Below the pieces are notes generated by a model. The model ran no database searches and was not told the DNA's origin. It worked only from the letters and a program-made list of their open reading frames with translations. 64,000 nt of DNA from Mycolicibacterium sp. HK-90 (GTDB taxonomy: Bacteria; Actinomycetota; Actinomycetes; Mycobacteriales; Mycobacteriaceae). The translations under genes were made by a program, and so were the position numbers. Positions 40,499-48,796 of the stretch are shown here, piece after piece. Position 1 is the first letter of the stretch; each line of letters begins with the position of its first letter. Location of the stretch: positions 868,001-932,000 of the forward strand of contig NZ_CP129613.1 of assembly GCF_030486405.1 (NCBI RefSeq), given 5' to 3'.

Positions 40499-41742
40499 GT
40501 ACTCGGTGCCGACCGGCGGCGCCGCACCGCGTAGATCGCCGCACCGAGCGCCACCACGGCCAGCCCGGCGATCACCGAAGGCAGTGGCAGCGTGAACGCC
40601 AGGACCAGGCAGCCGGCCAAGCCGAGCGCCGGGATCACCCGGTGCCGCCAGTTGGTGGGCTCCAGAGTCCACGCCGAGGCGTTGGCGATCGCGTAGTACA
40701 ACAGCACCGCGAACGACGAAAACCCGATCGCGCCACGAAGATCCGCCACCGCGGCCACCGTGGCCACCACCACGCCGACCAGGATCTCGGCCCGGTGCGG
40801 CACCGCGAACCGCGGATGCACCGCGGCCAGTCCGTGGGGCAGGTGGTGGTCGCGGGCCATCGCCAGCGTGGTGCGGGATACCCCGAGGATCAGCGCCAGC
40901 AGCGAGCCGAGGGCGGCGATCGCGGCGCCGATCCGAACTACCGGTTGCCACTGCGGTGCACCGGCCGCGGCGACCGCGTCGGACAACGGGGCGGGCGCGG
41001 CGGCCAACCCGGGCCCGCCCAGGACCGAGAGCACCGCGACGGCGACGACGGCGTAAACCACCAGGGCGATCCCCAGTGCGATCGGTATCGCCCGCGGAAT
41101 GGTCCGGGCCGGGTCGCGGACCTCCTCGCCGAGCGTCGCGATGCGGGCATAACCGGCGAAGGCGAAGAACAGCAGCCCCGCGGCCTGGAGCGCGCCGCCG
41201 GCGCTGATGTCGTCACCGATCGCCAGCCGCCCGGTGTCGGCGGAACCCGAGCCGACGATGATCACCACCACAGCGGCCAATACCGCCAGCACGACCGCGA
41301 CGATGATCCGGGTGAGCAGCGCGGACTTCTGGATGCCGGCGTAGTTCACCGCGGTCAGCGCCACCACCGCGGCCACCGCCACCGCGTGCGCCCACTCCGG
41401 CCATACGTACAGCCCGACCGTCAGCGCCATCGCCGCGCACGATGCGGTCTTGCCGACGATGAAGCTCCACCCGGCGGTATAGCCCCAGAAGTCGCCGAGC
41501 CGTTCGCGCCCGTACACGTAGGTGCCGCCCGACTGTGGATAGCGCGCCGCCAGCCGCGCCGACGACGTCGCGTTGCAGTAGGCGACGACGGCGGCCACGG
41601 CCAGTCCGATGAGCAGACCGCTGCCCGCAGCGGCCGCGGCCGGCGCCAACGCTGCGAAAATGCCCGCCCCGACCATGGATCCGAGGCCGATCACAACGGC
41701 GTCCTTCGTCCCGAGTCTCCGACTCAGCCCGCCCGAGGTCAC
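40495..41742 (-). CDS. APC-superfamily amino acid/cationic permease
   Basis: A 415-residue transporter. AVVIGLGSMVGAGIFAALAPAA is the helix-1 signature, followed by RYPQSGGTYVYGRERLG between helices 2 and 3. FFAFAGYARIATLGEEVRDPARTIPRAI is the conserved helix 6 to loop motif. It is shorter than the usual 450-500 residues and ends in a basic tail (RRRRSAP). The substrate is probably an amino acid, and no enzyme for it is adjacent, so the link to the neighbouring carbohydrate cluster is doubtful. It converges on the GntR gene. Confidence 0.83.
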   Translation of the reverse strand: MTSGGLSRRLGTKDAVVIGLGSMVGAGIFAALAPAAAAAGSGLLIGLAVAAVVAYCNATSSARLAARYPQSGGTYVYGRERLGDFWGYTAGWSFIVGKTASCAAMALTVGLYVWPEWAHAVAVAAVVALTAVNYAGIQKSALLTRIIVAVVLAVLAAVVVIIVGSGSADTGRLAIGDDISAGGALQAAGLLFFAFAGYARIATLGEEVRDPARTIPRAIPIALGIALVVYAVVAVAVLSVLGGPGLAAAPAPLSDAVAAAGAPQWQPVVRIGAAIAALGSLLALILGVSRTTLAMARDHHLPHGLAAVHPRFAVPHRAEILVGVVVATVAAVADLRGAIGFSSFAVLLYYAIANASAWTLEPTNWRHRVIPALGLAGCLVLAFTLPLPSVIAGLAVVALGAAIYAVRRRRSAPST

Positions 41743-41847
41743 CCGGCGATGTTAGAGCGATCTGCCGCATGCCGCAGCGCGCATGGAGGCGTCACGCCCC
41801 GACACGAGTCCTGGTAGTCGCCCTCCGCCACGCGGCGGAATGGATCG

Positions 41848-44007
41848 CTAGGGGCCCCGTGCTGCCTTGCCGGGGAGGGCGGGGCCGTCGATGGATTGCC
41901 GTTGGTCTCGGTCATCGAGCAGGATCCAGCCCGGCGGGAGCCCGGGGTCGAAGGGCTCTGGGTTGTCGGGTGACGGTGGGTCGAACGGCCCGGTGTTGAA
42001 CTGGTCGGGGTCCCAGACGTGGTCGTTGGGTGGGAACGGGGTGGGCGGTTCGAAATCGAAGTCAAAGTCGAAGTCGTTGTCCCACTGCGGGTCCCACTGC
42101 GGGTCGGGCTGGGCGTCCCGTTTCGAGGCGCACGCCAGGTCCCACCCCGGTTCCGGTGTCGGGTTCCACTTCCAGCCGCACGCCGGATCCCACTCTGGGT
42201 CCTGCGTCGGGTCCCACTCGGGTTCGTATGCCGGGGCACGCTCCGGTTCCGGTGTCGGGTTCTGTCCGCGCTCCCATTCTGGATCCGGCTGCCAGTTCCA
42301 CACTGGGTCCTGCGCGAAGTCCCACTCCAGGTCCGGCTCTGGACCCAGCGCGGTGTGCAACGGCCTTGTGTTGAACGGCTTGGGGTCGCCGGGGTGTTCG
42401 GCATTGGGAGGGATCGGGGTGGGTTGGTCGAAGTCGGTGTCGCACTCCAGGTCCCACTCCGGGTCACGTGTCAGGTCCCACTCATTGTCCCGTGCACGGT
42501 CCTTCGTCAGGTCCGGCTCAATGCGCGGCTTCAGCTCTGGCGCAGCGTCTTGCTTCGCGTCCGGCTCAGTGTTTGGCGTCAGCTCGGGCGCAGGGTCGGG
42601 TTGGGGGTCCGGTTCCGGTGTCAGGTCGGGCTCTGGGTGCTGCTCGGGTGGGGTGAGTAGGAGTTCGGGGCGGTGGTGGTAGTTGATGCGGTGTTGGCCG
42701 TGGTCGAGGTCGGGTGGGGGGTGCCATTCGACTTCCCCGTGGTCGTTGATGGTGGTGGTGTAGCCGTCGTCGTCGTCGACCGAGCGGTTGTCGGGGCCGC
42801 AGGCCAGGGTCATGTCGTCGACGTTGGTGTTGCCGCCTTTGGCCCAGTCATTGTCGTGGTGGGCTTGGCAGCCGTAGGCACCGACGGTGCAGCCGGGTTT
42901 GGTGCAGCCGCCGTCGCGGGCGATGAGCATGATGCGTTGGGCGGGGCTGGCGATGCGGCGGGCCCGGAAATAGTTCAGCGCCGCTCCGGTGGCCTGGTCG
43001 AAGATCGCCAGGTAGTGACTGGCGTGGGCGCCCATCCGGATGACGTCTTTGATGGGGATTTTGGTGCCCCCGCCCGACACTCCGATCCCGGCGCGTGATT
43101 CGAGGTCTTGCAGGGTGGTGCGCACGATGATCGACACCGGTAGCCCGTTGAGCTGACCCAGGTCGGTCATCAACGCGATGCGCCCGATGACCAGCAGCGC
43201 GTCGTGTTGGCGTTGGGCCAGGCTGCGGTGATCGTTGTCGATCTGGGCTTGGCTGGGGGTGCCGGACGTGCAGGGTTGCTCGTCGTCGGGGTTGCACATG
43301 CCCGGCGCGGCGAACCGGGCGAACAGCACCTCCATCACCGCCGCCGCCTCGGGGGTGAGATTGGCCATCAACGCCGTCATGGCATCGCGGCCCTGTTTGG
43401 CCGTCGTCACCCCACGCCGGCGGGCGCGTTCGGTGTCATCGGGTTCGGGGCCGTCCTGATCGAGCAGGAACAGTCGCAGTTCGGCGGTGTCTTTGAGTTC
43501 TTTGGGCCCGACCCCGACCGCGACCCGGACCAGGTCGGCCTCGAACTGGTCCCGGGTGCTCTGATCGACAAACCCGGGCAACCGACCGACCACCTCACGC
43601 AGCACCTTGACGTGCTCGGCGGTGAGCAACCCCGCGCCCACCGCCGCGGCGACCACCGGCAACACCGGCGGTAGCGGTTGGCCGGTCAGGGCGCGGCGTG
43701 GCCCCAACTCGGCCGCCTCGCCCAGCCGGCGGGAAGCCTCAGTGCTCGACAGGCGCCACCGGACCCGCAACACCTCATTCCACGACTTGGCCCCCAACTC
43801 CCGCGGTGTGGACTGGGCCTGCAACCGGGCCAGCAGCCGATGCCACGACGCCGGCAGCTGACAGCTCAGCGTCTCGTACTCATCCATGACCGCCAACAGT
43901 TCAGCCCGCGACAGCACCCCCACATCGCACGCGGCGAACGCGTCGAACGCGGCCCGTAACGCCGCCACCGCCTCGACCGCACCCGCCTGCATGACTCGAA
44001 CATACAT
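41848..44007 (-). CDS. DUF222/HNH-endonuclease domain protein (13E12 type) with long Trp/Asp-rich repeat tail
   Basis: 719 residues. A DUF222 domain (about 10-330) is followed by an HNH domain around 360-415 with CTKPGC, QAHHDNDWAKGG and ACGPDN. This family is abundant in mycobacteria and is suspected to be linked to mobile introns or defence. After about residue 450 comes an unusual 270-residue tail rich in Pro, Asp, Glu and Trp, first PEPDLTPEPDPQPDP-type, then a dozen WD/WN units such as DPEWDLE and DPEWDPA. It includes a duplicated module, DFD..PTP.PPN...FNT.P. The tail function is unknown. Start ATG 44007 or 43992. Confidence 0.8.
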   Translation of the reverse strand: MYVRVMQAGAVEAVAALRAAFDAFAACDVGVLSRAELLAVMDEYETLSCQLPASWHRLLARLQAQSTPRELGAKSWNEVLRVRWRLSSTEASRRLGEAAELGPRRALTGQPLPPVLPVVAAAVGAGLLTAEHVKVLREVVGRLPGFVDQSTRDQFEADLVRVAVGVGPKELKDTAELRLFLLDQDGPEPDDTERARRRGVTTAKQGRDAMTALMANLTPEAAAVMEVLFARFAAPGMCNPDDEQPCTSGTPSQAQIDNDHRSLAQRQHDALLVIGRIALMTDLGQLNGLPVSIIVRTTLQDLESRAGIGVSGGGTKIPIKDVIRMGAHASHYLAIFDQATGAALNYFRARRIASPAQRIMLIARDGGCTKPGCTVGAYGCQAHHDNDWAKGGNTNVDDMTLACGPDNRSVDDDDGYTTTINDHGEVEWHPPPDLDHGQHRINYHHRPELLLTPPEQHPEPDLTPEPDPQPDPAPELTPNTEPDAKQDAAPELKPRIEPDLTKDRARDNEWDLTRDPEWDLECDTDFDQPTPIPPNAEHPGDPKPFNTRPLHTALGPEPDLEWDFAQDPVWNWQPDPEWERGQNPTPEPERAPAYEPEWDPTQDPEWDPACGWKWNPTPEPGWDLACASKRDAQPDPQWDPQWDNDFDFDFDFEPPTPFPPNDHVWDPDQFNTGPFDPPSPDNPEPFDPGLPPGWILLDDRDQRQSIDGPALPGKAARGP

Positions 44008-44047
44008 TCGACCACCGACAAAAACGGCGGGCGGGCGCCGGCACTTT

Positions 44048-44374
44048 TCAGGGCGTATCGCGGTTGGGCATCAGAGTCTCGTGTGCCGACGAAGTGGCGG
44101 CGCGGAACAACACCGCGATCAGGGCCAGCGCGCCGAGCGCCACGACCGGGATGGTCCACAATCGGCGCGTGGTCAGGGCCGACCCGCACTTGTCCGCGTA
44201 CTCACCGCCTGCCGCGGCGGCCTGCACGAGGTGAGCCGAAAAGCCGGTGCCGCAGGGGATCTGCCTGCCGAACCGGTCGAAGTCGTCGAGGTAGACCGGC
44301 ATGCTCAGCAGATACAGCCCGATGGCGAGCACCACGGCCCCGGCGATTCCGATGTATACCGCGCGAAAACTCAC
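44048..44374 (-). CDS. Small membrane protein, function unknown
   Basis: 108 residues with a membrane helix near 7-26 and another near 73-92. Between them is a soluble loop with two Cys (IPCGTGF and ADKCGSA) that could form a disulfide outside the membrane. The layout is common among unnamed mycobacterial membrane proteins. It lies 10 bases downstream of another small membrane gene on the same strand; the pair is probably co-transcribed. Confidence 0.65.
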   Translation of the reverse strand: MSFRAVYIGIAGAVVLAIGLYLLSMPVYLDDFDRFGRQIPCGTGFSAHLVQAAAAGGEYADKCGSALTTRRLWTIPVVALGALALIAVLFRAATSSAHETLMPNRDTP

Positions 44375-44384
44375 CGATCCCCCT

Positions 44385-44609
44385 TCAGGTCATGCATACG
44401 TCGGTGAACAACAACACCGGCCACGAGACGATGGCTCCGAGGAACGACACCACCGCGTCGAGGCCGCCCATCCTGTGTAGGTGGTCGGTGTGGGTGCCCG
44501 ACCAGACGGTACCGATCAGCAGATACGGCACACCCAGCACCACAGCAACGACGATCAGTTCACCGACGGCAACCCGGTAGGCCAGCAACCTCCGCAACCT
44601 GGCAAGCAC
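44385..44609 (-). CDS. Small membrane protein, function unknown
   Basis: 74 residues with two hydrophobic segments (about 14-35 and 50-69) separated by WSGTHTDHLHRMGGLD. GTG at 44609 is preceded by GGGGG as a ribosome site. It begins about 97 bases from the divergent TetR gene and precedes the other small membrane gene. No family recognised. Confidence 0.6.
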   Translation of the reverse strand: MLARLRRLLAYRVAVGELIVVAVVLGVPYLLIGTVWSGTHTDHLHRMGGLDAVVSFLGAIVSWPVLLFTDVCMT

Positions 44610-44672
44610 GCAACCCCCATCCTGGCCCCAACGCCGTCTATGTTAATCGCGATTCTCGGCGGGAGAACCATT

Positions 44673-44706
44673 TTGACCGGGCTGTTCGGTCCGTTATGGT
44701 GACGGA
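44673..44706 (+). promoter_or_regulatory. Leaderless promoter of the double-TetR gene
   Basis: TTGACC at 44673-44678, a 16-base spacer, TATGGT at 44695-44700 and six bases to the ATG at 44707. Both boxes are near the SigA consensus, and the distance puts transcription start on the initiation codon. Confidence 0.55.
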
Positions 44707-45954
44707 ATGGCGCGCATCTCGCCCCGGTCGATCGACAGCGGTGCCAATGGTGTGCGACGCCGTCCGAAGGACCGAAAGGCCCAGATAGCGCGGGCCTCGG
44801 CGGAGTCGTTCAGCGCCCTCGGATATCACGGCGTGAGCATGGAGGCCATCGCCTCGCGGGTCGGAATCTCTGCGGCCGCGTTGTACCGGCACTATTCGAG
44901 CAAGTACGAATTGTTTCGCGACGCGGTGCTCAACCTCAGCCAGCAACTCGTCGACAGCACCGCCTTCGCCGAGGAGGTCGACGGGGACCCGCGGGACCAG
45001 TTGCGCCGCCTGATCGCCGCACTCAGCGACACCGCGTTGGTTAACCGCGAATCCGGTGGGTTGTACCGCTGGGAGGCGCGTTATCTGCGCGGCGACGATC
45101 AGCGCACCCTCGACGCGCAGGTGCGCACGGTTCACCGCCGGATTCATCGGCCGTTAATGGAGCTGCGGCCCGAACTGGGGTCGCGGGCCCGCTGGACCCT
45201 GTCGACCGCGGTGCTCGGTGTGATCGGCAGTGTCGTCGACCATCGGGCCAAGCTGCCAGCCGGTCAGATCCGTGCGCTGCTGGCCGATATCTGTGACACC
45301 GTGCTGGCCGCCGACCTGCCGGAGTTTCCCAACTCGACGGATCCGGTGGTGGCACAACCGCCGGTCGTGAGCGCGACCAAATATGAAGCGCTGCTGACCG
45401 AATCGATGCGGCTGTTCAACGAGAAGGGCTACCGCGACACCACGATGGAGGACATCGCCGCTGCGGTCGGCATGCCCGCCTCGGGGATCTACCGGTACTT
45501 CTCCGGCAAATCCGACATTCTGGCCGCCGGGTTCCGGCGGGCCGCCGACCGGCTGTCGGCGGACATGTCCGAGGTGCTCGGCGCGACCCAGGATCCCGAG
45601 CGCGCGCTGGGTGCCCTGATCGACGACTACGTCGCCCGGTCCTTCGATCACCCCGAGCTCGATTACGTCTACTACACCGAACGTCTCAACATGACGCCCG
45701 CCGACCAGAAGATCCTGCGGGACCTGCAGCGGGCGGCCGTGGAATCGTGGGTCGAGGTGGTGATGCCGGTGCGTCCGCAGTGGAGTGCCGGTCAGGCCCG
45801 GTTCGCCGTTCATGCCGCGATGGCGTTGGTGATCGACTTGGGCCGGCTCATGAACTATGAGAATTCGGAGCAGGCCCGCGCCGTCGTCGCGGTCATGATC
45901 GATCTGACCCTGCTGGGCCGTTACCGGTTGCGGACGGCGTTGCCGGCCAGGTAG
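44707..45954 (+). CDS. Tandem TetR-family regulator with two DNA-binding domains
   Basis: 415 residues made of two complete TetR units. The first HTH is at about 25-70 (SFSALGYHGVSMEAIASRVG, ISAAALYRHYSSKYELFRDA). The second is near 235-280 (LFNEKGYRDTTMEDIAAAVG, MPASGIYRYFSGKSDILAAG). Each has its own helical ligand domain. Fused double TetR proteins occur in mycobacteria; one chain could bind a full operator alone or bridge two. The target may be the divergent small membrane genes or the nearby monooxygenase. Its 3' end overlaps a convergent small gene by 34 bases. Confidence 0.85.
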   Translation: MARISPRSIDSGANGVRRRPKDRKAQIARASAESFSALGYHGVSMEAIASRVGISAAALYRHYSSKYELFRDAVLNLSQQLVDSTAFAEEVDGDPRDQLRRLIAALSDTALVNRESGGLYRWEARYLRGDDQRTLDAQVRTVHRRIHRPLMELRPELGSRARWTLSTAVLGVIGSVVDHRAKLPAGQIRALLADICDTVLAADLPEFPNSTDPVVAQPPVVSATKYEALLTESMRLFNEKGYRDTTMEDIAAAVGMPASGIYRYFSGKSDILAAGFRRAADRLSADMSEVLGATQDPERALGALIDDYVARSFDHPELDYVYYTERLNMTPADQKILRDLQRAAVESWVEVVMPVRPQWSAGQARFAVHAAMALVIDLGRLMNYENSEQARAVVAVMIDLTLLGRYRLRTALPAR

Positions 45955-46190
45955 GCCACGTAGCCGAGGGTGCCGATGGTGGCCAGCTTGCGGGTCTTGG
46001 GCAGCAGGAGTCCCAGGCCGATGGCGGTCTCGATGCCGCCGTTGGTGTAGATGTGCTTCTGGGTGTCGTTCGGGAATGCCGGCTTGGTGATCGACTCGAA
46101 CAGCTGCGGCTTCACGAAATGTGAGACGCCGGCGCCGACGACGCCGAGGCCGACGAGCTTGGCCAGCCTGGAGTTCTTGCCCTCTGCCAT
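45921..46190 (-). CDS. Small DoxX-like membrane protein, function unknown
   Basis: 89 residues with hydrophobic stretches near 9-22, 50-60 and 66-82. The start ATG at 46190 has an AGAGGA site seven bases upstream, preferred over an in-frame start at 46214. The pattern KLVGLGVVGAGVSHF, NGGIETAIGLGLLLPKTR resembles DoxX/DUF4267-type small membrane proteins, but the match is by eye only. It follows the monooxygenase gene by 16 bases and is probably in its operon. The last 34 bases overlap the TetR gene tail to tail. Confidence 0.7.
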   Translation of the reverse strand: MAEGKNSRLAKLVGLGVVGAGVSHFVKPQLFESITKPAFPNDTQKHIYTNGGIETAIGLGLLLPKTRKLATIGTLGYVAYLAGNAVRNR

Positions 46191-46206
46191 GTGTGATCCT
46201 CTCTGA

Positions 46207-47691
46207 TCAGGCAAATGTGTAGTCGCTCAACGGGAATCGTGAAGCTTCCGCGACGGCCCGGCGGGTCGTCATCGGCCGGAGCAGCGTTGCCTCGCCGCTC
46301 GGGTTGAAATAGTACGACCGTGCCGATGCGCAGTTGCCGAGGGTGAACAACGAGTCGCCCAGCGCTTCGGTCATCCGGTCCAGATACCGGCTGTTGGCCT
46401 GCTCGGTCACCTCGAACGTCGTCGCCTTCCGGTGCTTGAGTTCGCCGAACAACCGGTCCATCAGGCGCATCTGATACTCCATGGTGTTGAAGAAGTTCAG
46501 ACCGAGGAACGCGTACGGACTGGCCAGGCTCAGGTAGTTCGGGAAATAGGGCATCGAGACGCCTTGGTAGGCCTGGAACCTGGTTTCCCGCCACCACTTT
46601 CCGAGGTTGCGGCCGTCGCGCCCGATCACCTCGATGGCCGGGAAGTTGGCCTCCCACAGGTCGAACCCGGTGGCCAGGACGAGGGTGTCGATGACGGTCT
46701 TGGTGCCGTCGGCATTGACGATGCCGTCTTCTTCGATGCGTTCGATGCCGTCGGCCTGCAGGTGCACGTGCGGTTTGGTGAAGGTGCGGTAGTAGCCGTT
46801 GGAGAACGTCGGGCGCTTGCAGCCGAAGTCATAGTCCGGGGTCAGCTTGCGGCGCAGCTCGGCGTCCCGGATCGAGGCGAAGCGGTGCAGCTTGGCCAGA
46901 TCGGACGCGGCGATGTTGAACCGCCGGAAGTACCGGTGCTTGAGCACGGCGGTGTCGACCATGAAGGCGTAGATGCCGTCGGTGACGGCGCGGATCAGCC
47001 GTTGAGTGGCCGGCACCCGGGCGAACAGAGCCTTGATCCGCGGCGGGAATTTCAGGTCGATCTTGGGCACCACCCAGATCGGGGTGCGCTGGTAGACCGT
47101 CAGGTCGGCGGCGTCGCGGGCCAGCTCGGGAATGAGCTGGACGGCGGTGGCGCCGGTGCCGATGATCGCGACGCGGCGGCCTGTGGCGTCGTAGTCGTCG
47201 TCCCAGTCGGTGGTGTGGATGACCGTGCCGGCGAAGTCGGAGATGCCGGGGATGTCCGGGGTGTGCGGCTGAGACAGGAAACCGGTCGCGGTGAGCAGGA
47301 ACCGGGCGCTGAGCGCTTCGCCGCCGGCCAGGGTGACGCGCCAGAGCGAGGACTCGTCGTCCCAGCGGGCGCCTTCGACGGTGGCGTTGAACCGGATGTG
47401 GCGGCGCACGTCGTACTTGTCGGCGACGTCGTCGGCGTACTGCTTGATCTCGGTGCCCGTGGAGAACAGGCGTGACCAGTTCGGATTCGGCTCGAAGAAG
47501 TACGAGTACGTCGTGGTGGGCACGTCGACGGCCAGGCCGGGATAGTGGTTGACGTGCCAGGTGCCGCCCAGATCGTCCTCGCGGTCGAGGATCACGAAAT
47601 CTTCGATGCCCAGCCTCTTGAGCTGGATGGCAGCGCCGATTCCGGCGAAGCCGGCGCCGACGATGATCGCCTCGTAGTCCCCCGGGCTCAT
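46207..47691 (-). CDS. Flavin-binding monooxygenase, Baeyer-Villiger type
   Basis: A 494-residue FAD/NADPH enzyme. The first Rossmann motif is AIIVGAGFAGIGAAIQLKRLG near residue 8. GGTWHVNHYPGLAVDVPTTTYSY follows, then the BVMO fingerprint FAGTVIHTTDW near residue 158 and the NADPH motif VAIIGTGATAVQLIPEL near 173. The fingerprint has Ala-Gly in place of the usual second Gly pattern but keeps the His and Trp. It should oxygenate ketones or related carbonyls; substrate unknown. Divergent from a LysR gene, with a dyad 10 bases upstream of the start. Confidence 0.88.
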   Translation of the reverse strand: MSPGDYEAIIVGAGFAGIGAAIQLKRLGIEDFVILDREDDLGGTWHVNHYPGLAVDVPTTTYSYFFEPNPNWSRLFSTGTEIKQYADDVADKYDVRRHIRFNATVEGARWDDESSLWRVTLAGGEALSARFLLTATGFLSQPHTPDIPGISDFAGTVIHTTDWDDDYDATGRRVAIIGTGATAVQLIPELARDAADLTVYQRTPIWVVPKIDLKFPPRIKALFARVPATQRLIRAVTDGIYAFMVDTAVLKHRYFRRFNIAASDLAKLHRFASIRDAELRRKLTPDYDFGCKRPTFSNGYYRTFTKPHVHLQADGIERIEEDGIVNADGTKTVIDTLVLATGFDLWEANFPAIEVIGRDGRNLGKWWRETRFQAYQGVSMPYFPNYLSLASPYAFLGLNFFNTMEYQMRLMDRLFGELKHRKATTFEVTEQANSRYLDRMTEALGDSLFTLGNCASARSYYFNPSGEATLLRPMTTRRAVAEASRFPLSDYTFA

Positions 47692-47700
47692 GCTGCAGAC

Positions 47701-47722
47701 AGTACCGCAGGTACCGGGTACT
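47701..47722. promoter_or_regulatory. Dyad upstream of the monooxygenase (candidate operator)
   Basis: AGTACC, ten bases, GGTACT, with GGTACC inside the spacer. It is 10 bases from the monooxygenase start and 47 from the LysR start, so it may bind the LysR or the double-TetR protein. Inference only. Confidence 0.4.
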
Positions 47723-47768
47723 TTGTCGAGAGGTTTGCCGCACCCTGTGGAGTAGGCATGATGCCGTC

Positions 47769-48692
47769 ATGGCGAAGTCGTTCACCCTGGTGCAGCTGCG
47801 TTACTTCATGGCGGTCGCCCGGCACGAGAACATGCGGGCGGCGGCGCACGAGCTCAGCGTGACCCAGTCGACGTTGTCGGCGGCCATCCACCAATTGGAG
47901 CGTGAAGTCGGGGTAGAGCTCTTTCAGCGGCTGTCGAGCCGTGGCCTCCGTCTGACGGCGGAGGGTCGCCGGTTGCTCGTCGGCGCCAGATCGTTCCTCG
48001 AGGACGCCGACCAGCTGTATCACTCGGTCCGCGCTGAGCGGGAAGAACTGGTCGGCGATCTCGTGGTGGGTGTCTACTCGCCGATCGCACCCTTCCATGC
48101 GCCGAACATCCTGACCGCGATGGAACAACGCCACCCGGGGATCAACCTGACCTTCCTGGAAGGCGATCAGGAGATGCTGATGCGCGCGCTCACCGACGGA
48201 ACCTGCGAGATCGCCGTGATGTACGACCTCGGCGTCGGGACCGAGTTCGGCTATCGGGTGCTGGAACGAATTCCGCCGCACATCGTGGTCTCGGCTGATC
48301 ATCCACGAGCGGCCCACCCTGAGGTACCGGTGCGCCTGCGGGACTTCGAGGACGAGCCCTTCATCCTCCTGGATCTCAAGCACACGCGGGAGTACTACCT
48401 CGACATGTTCAAGCGCCTCGGTCTTCGACCGCGGATCAGGCACTTTGTCGCCGGCTACGAAACGGTCAGGTCCTACGTGGGGTTGGGGCACGGCTACTCG
48501 ATCCTGAACCGGCGGCTGGTGCACGACATGACCTATGCCGGGGCGCGGGTGGTGCCGCTGGAAATGGCCGATGATCTGCCGGCGATCGAGGTGGTCCTGG
48601 TCAGGCTGCAGGGCGCCCGGCCGACCCGCAAATCGTTGGCATTCGAGGAGGTGTGCATGGATTTGCACGCAGGCGCCGACGAGCGGAACTGA
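47769..48692 (+). CDS. LysR-family transcriptional regulator
   Basis: 307 residues. The N-terminal HTH (about 6-65) reads FTLVQLRYFMAVARHENMRAAAHELSVTQSTLSAAIHQLE. It is followed by the effector-binding domain (GDLVVGVYSPIAPFHAPNIL, LRDFEDEPFILLDLKH). Located directly upstream of an MHS transporter, an M20 hydrolase and an amidase on the same strand, it is the likely regulator of that operon. It is divergent from the monooxygenase. A hairpin starts within its last codons. Confidence 0.88.
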   Translation: MAKSFTLVQLRYFMAVARHENMRAAAHELSVTQSTLSAAIHQLEREVGVELFQRLSSRGLRLTAEGRRLLVGARSFLEDADQLYHSVRAEREELVGDLVVGVYSPIAPFHAPNILTAMEQRHPGINLTFLEGDQEMLMRALTDGTCEIAVMYDLGVGTEFGYRVLERIPPHIVVSADHPRAAHPEVPVRLRDFEDEPFILLDLKHTREYYLDMFKRLGLRPRIRHFVAGYETVRSYVGLGHGYSILNRRLVHDMTYAGARVVPLEMADDLPAIEVVLVRLQGARPTRKSLAFEEVCMDLHAGADERN

Positions 48693-48709
48693 TCGATTCT
48701 CTCGATCAG
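48689..48709 (+). terminator. Hairpin after the LysR gene, possible terminator
   Basis: CTGATCGA, five bases, TCGATCAG, starting at the LysR stop codon, with a run of five T at 48720-48724. The stem is moderately GC-rich. It could stop transcription from lysR or be an operator for the downstream transporter operon. Confidence 0.45.
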
Positions 48710-48796
48710 TCTGTGCAATCTTTTTCGTTGGACTTGTGTGAGGCCGATCACCATGCTGGACGAACAGCAGCGACCCCCGACGATCTGAGAGCCCCT

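Noticed and set aside
41985..42490. Possibility that the DUF222-HNH repeat tail marks a frameshift into non-coding sequence.
   Set aside because: The repeat units keep one frame, one amino-acid pattern and a duplicated module to the stop codon, which a shadow frame would not.
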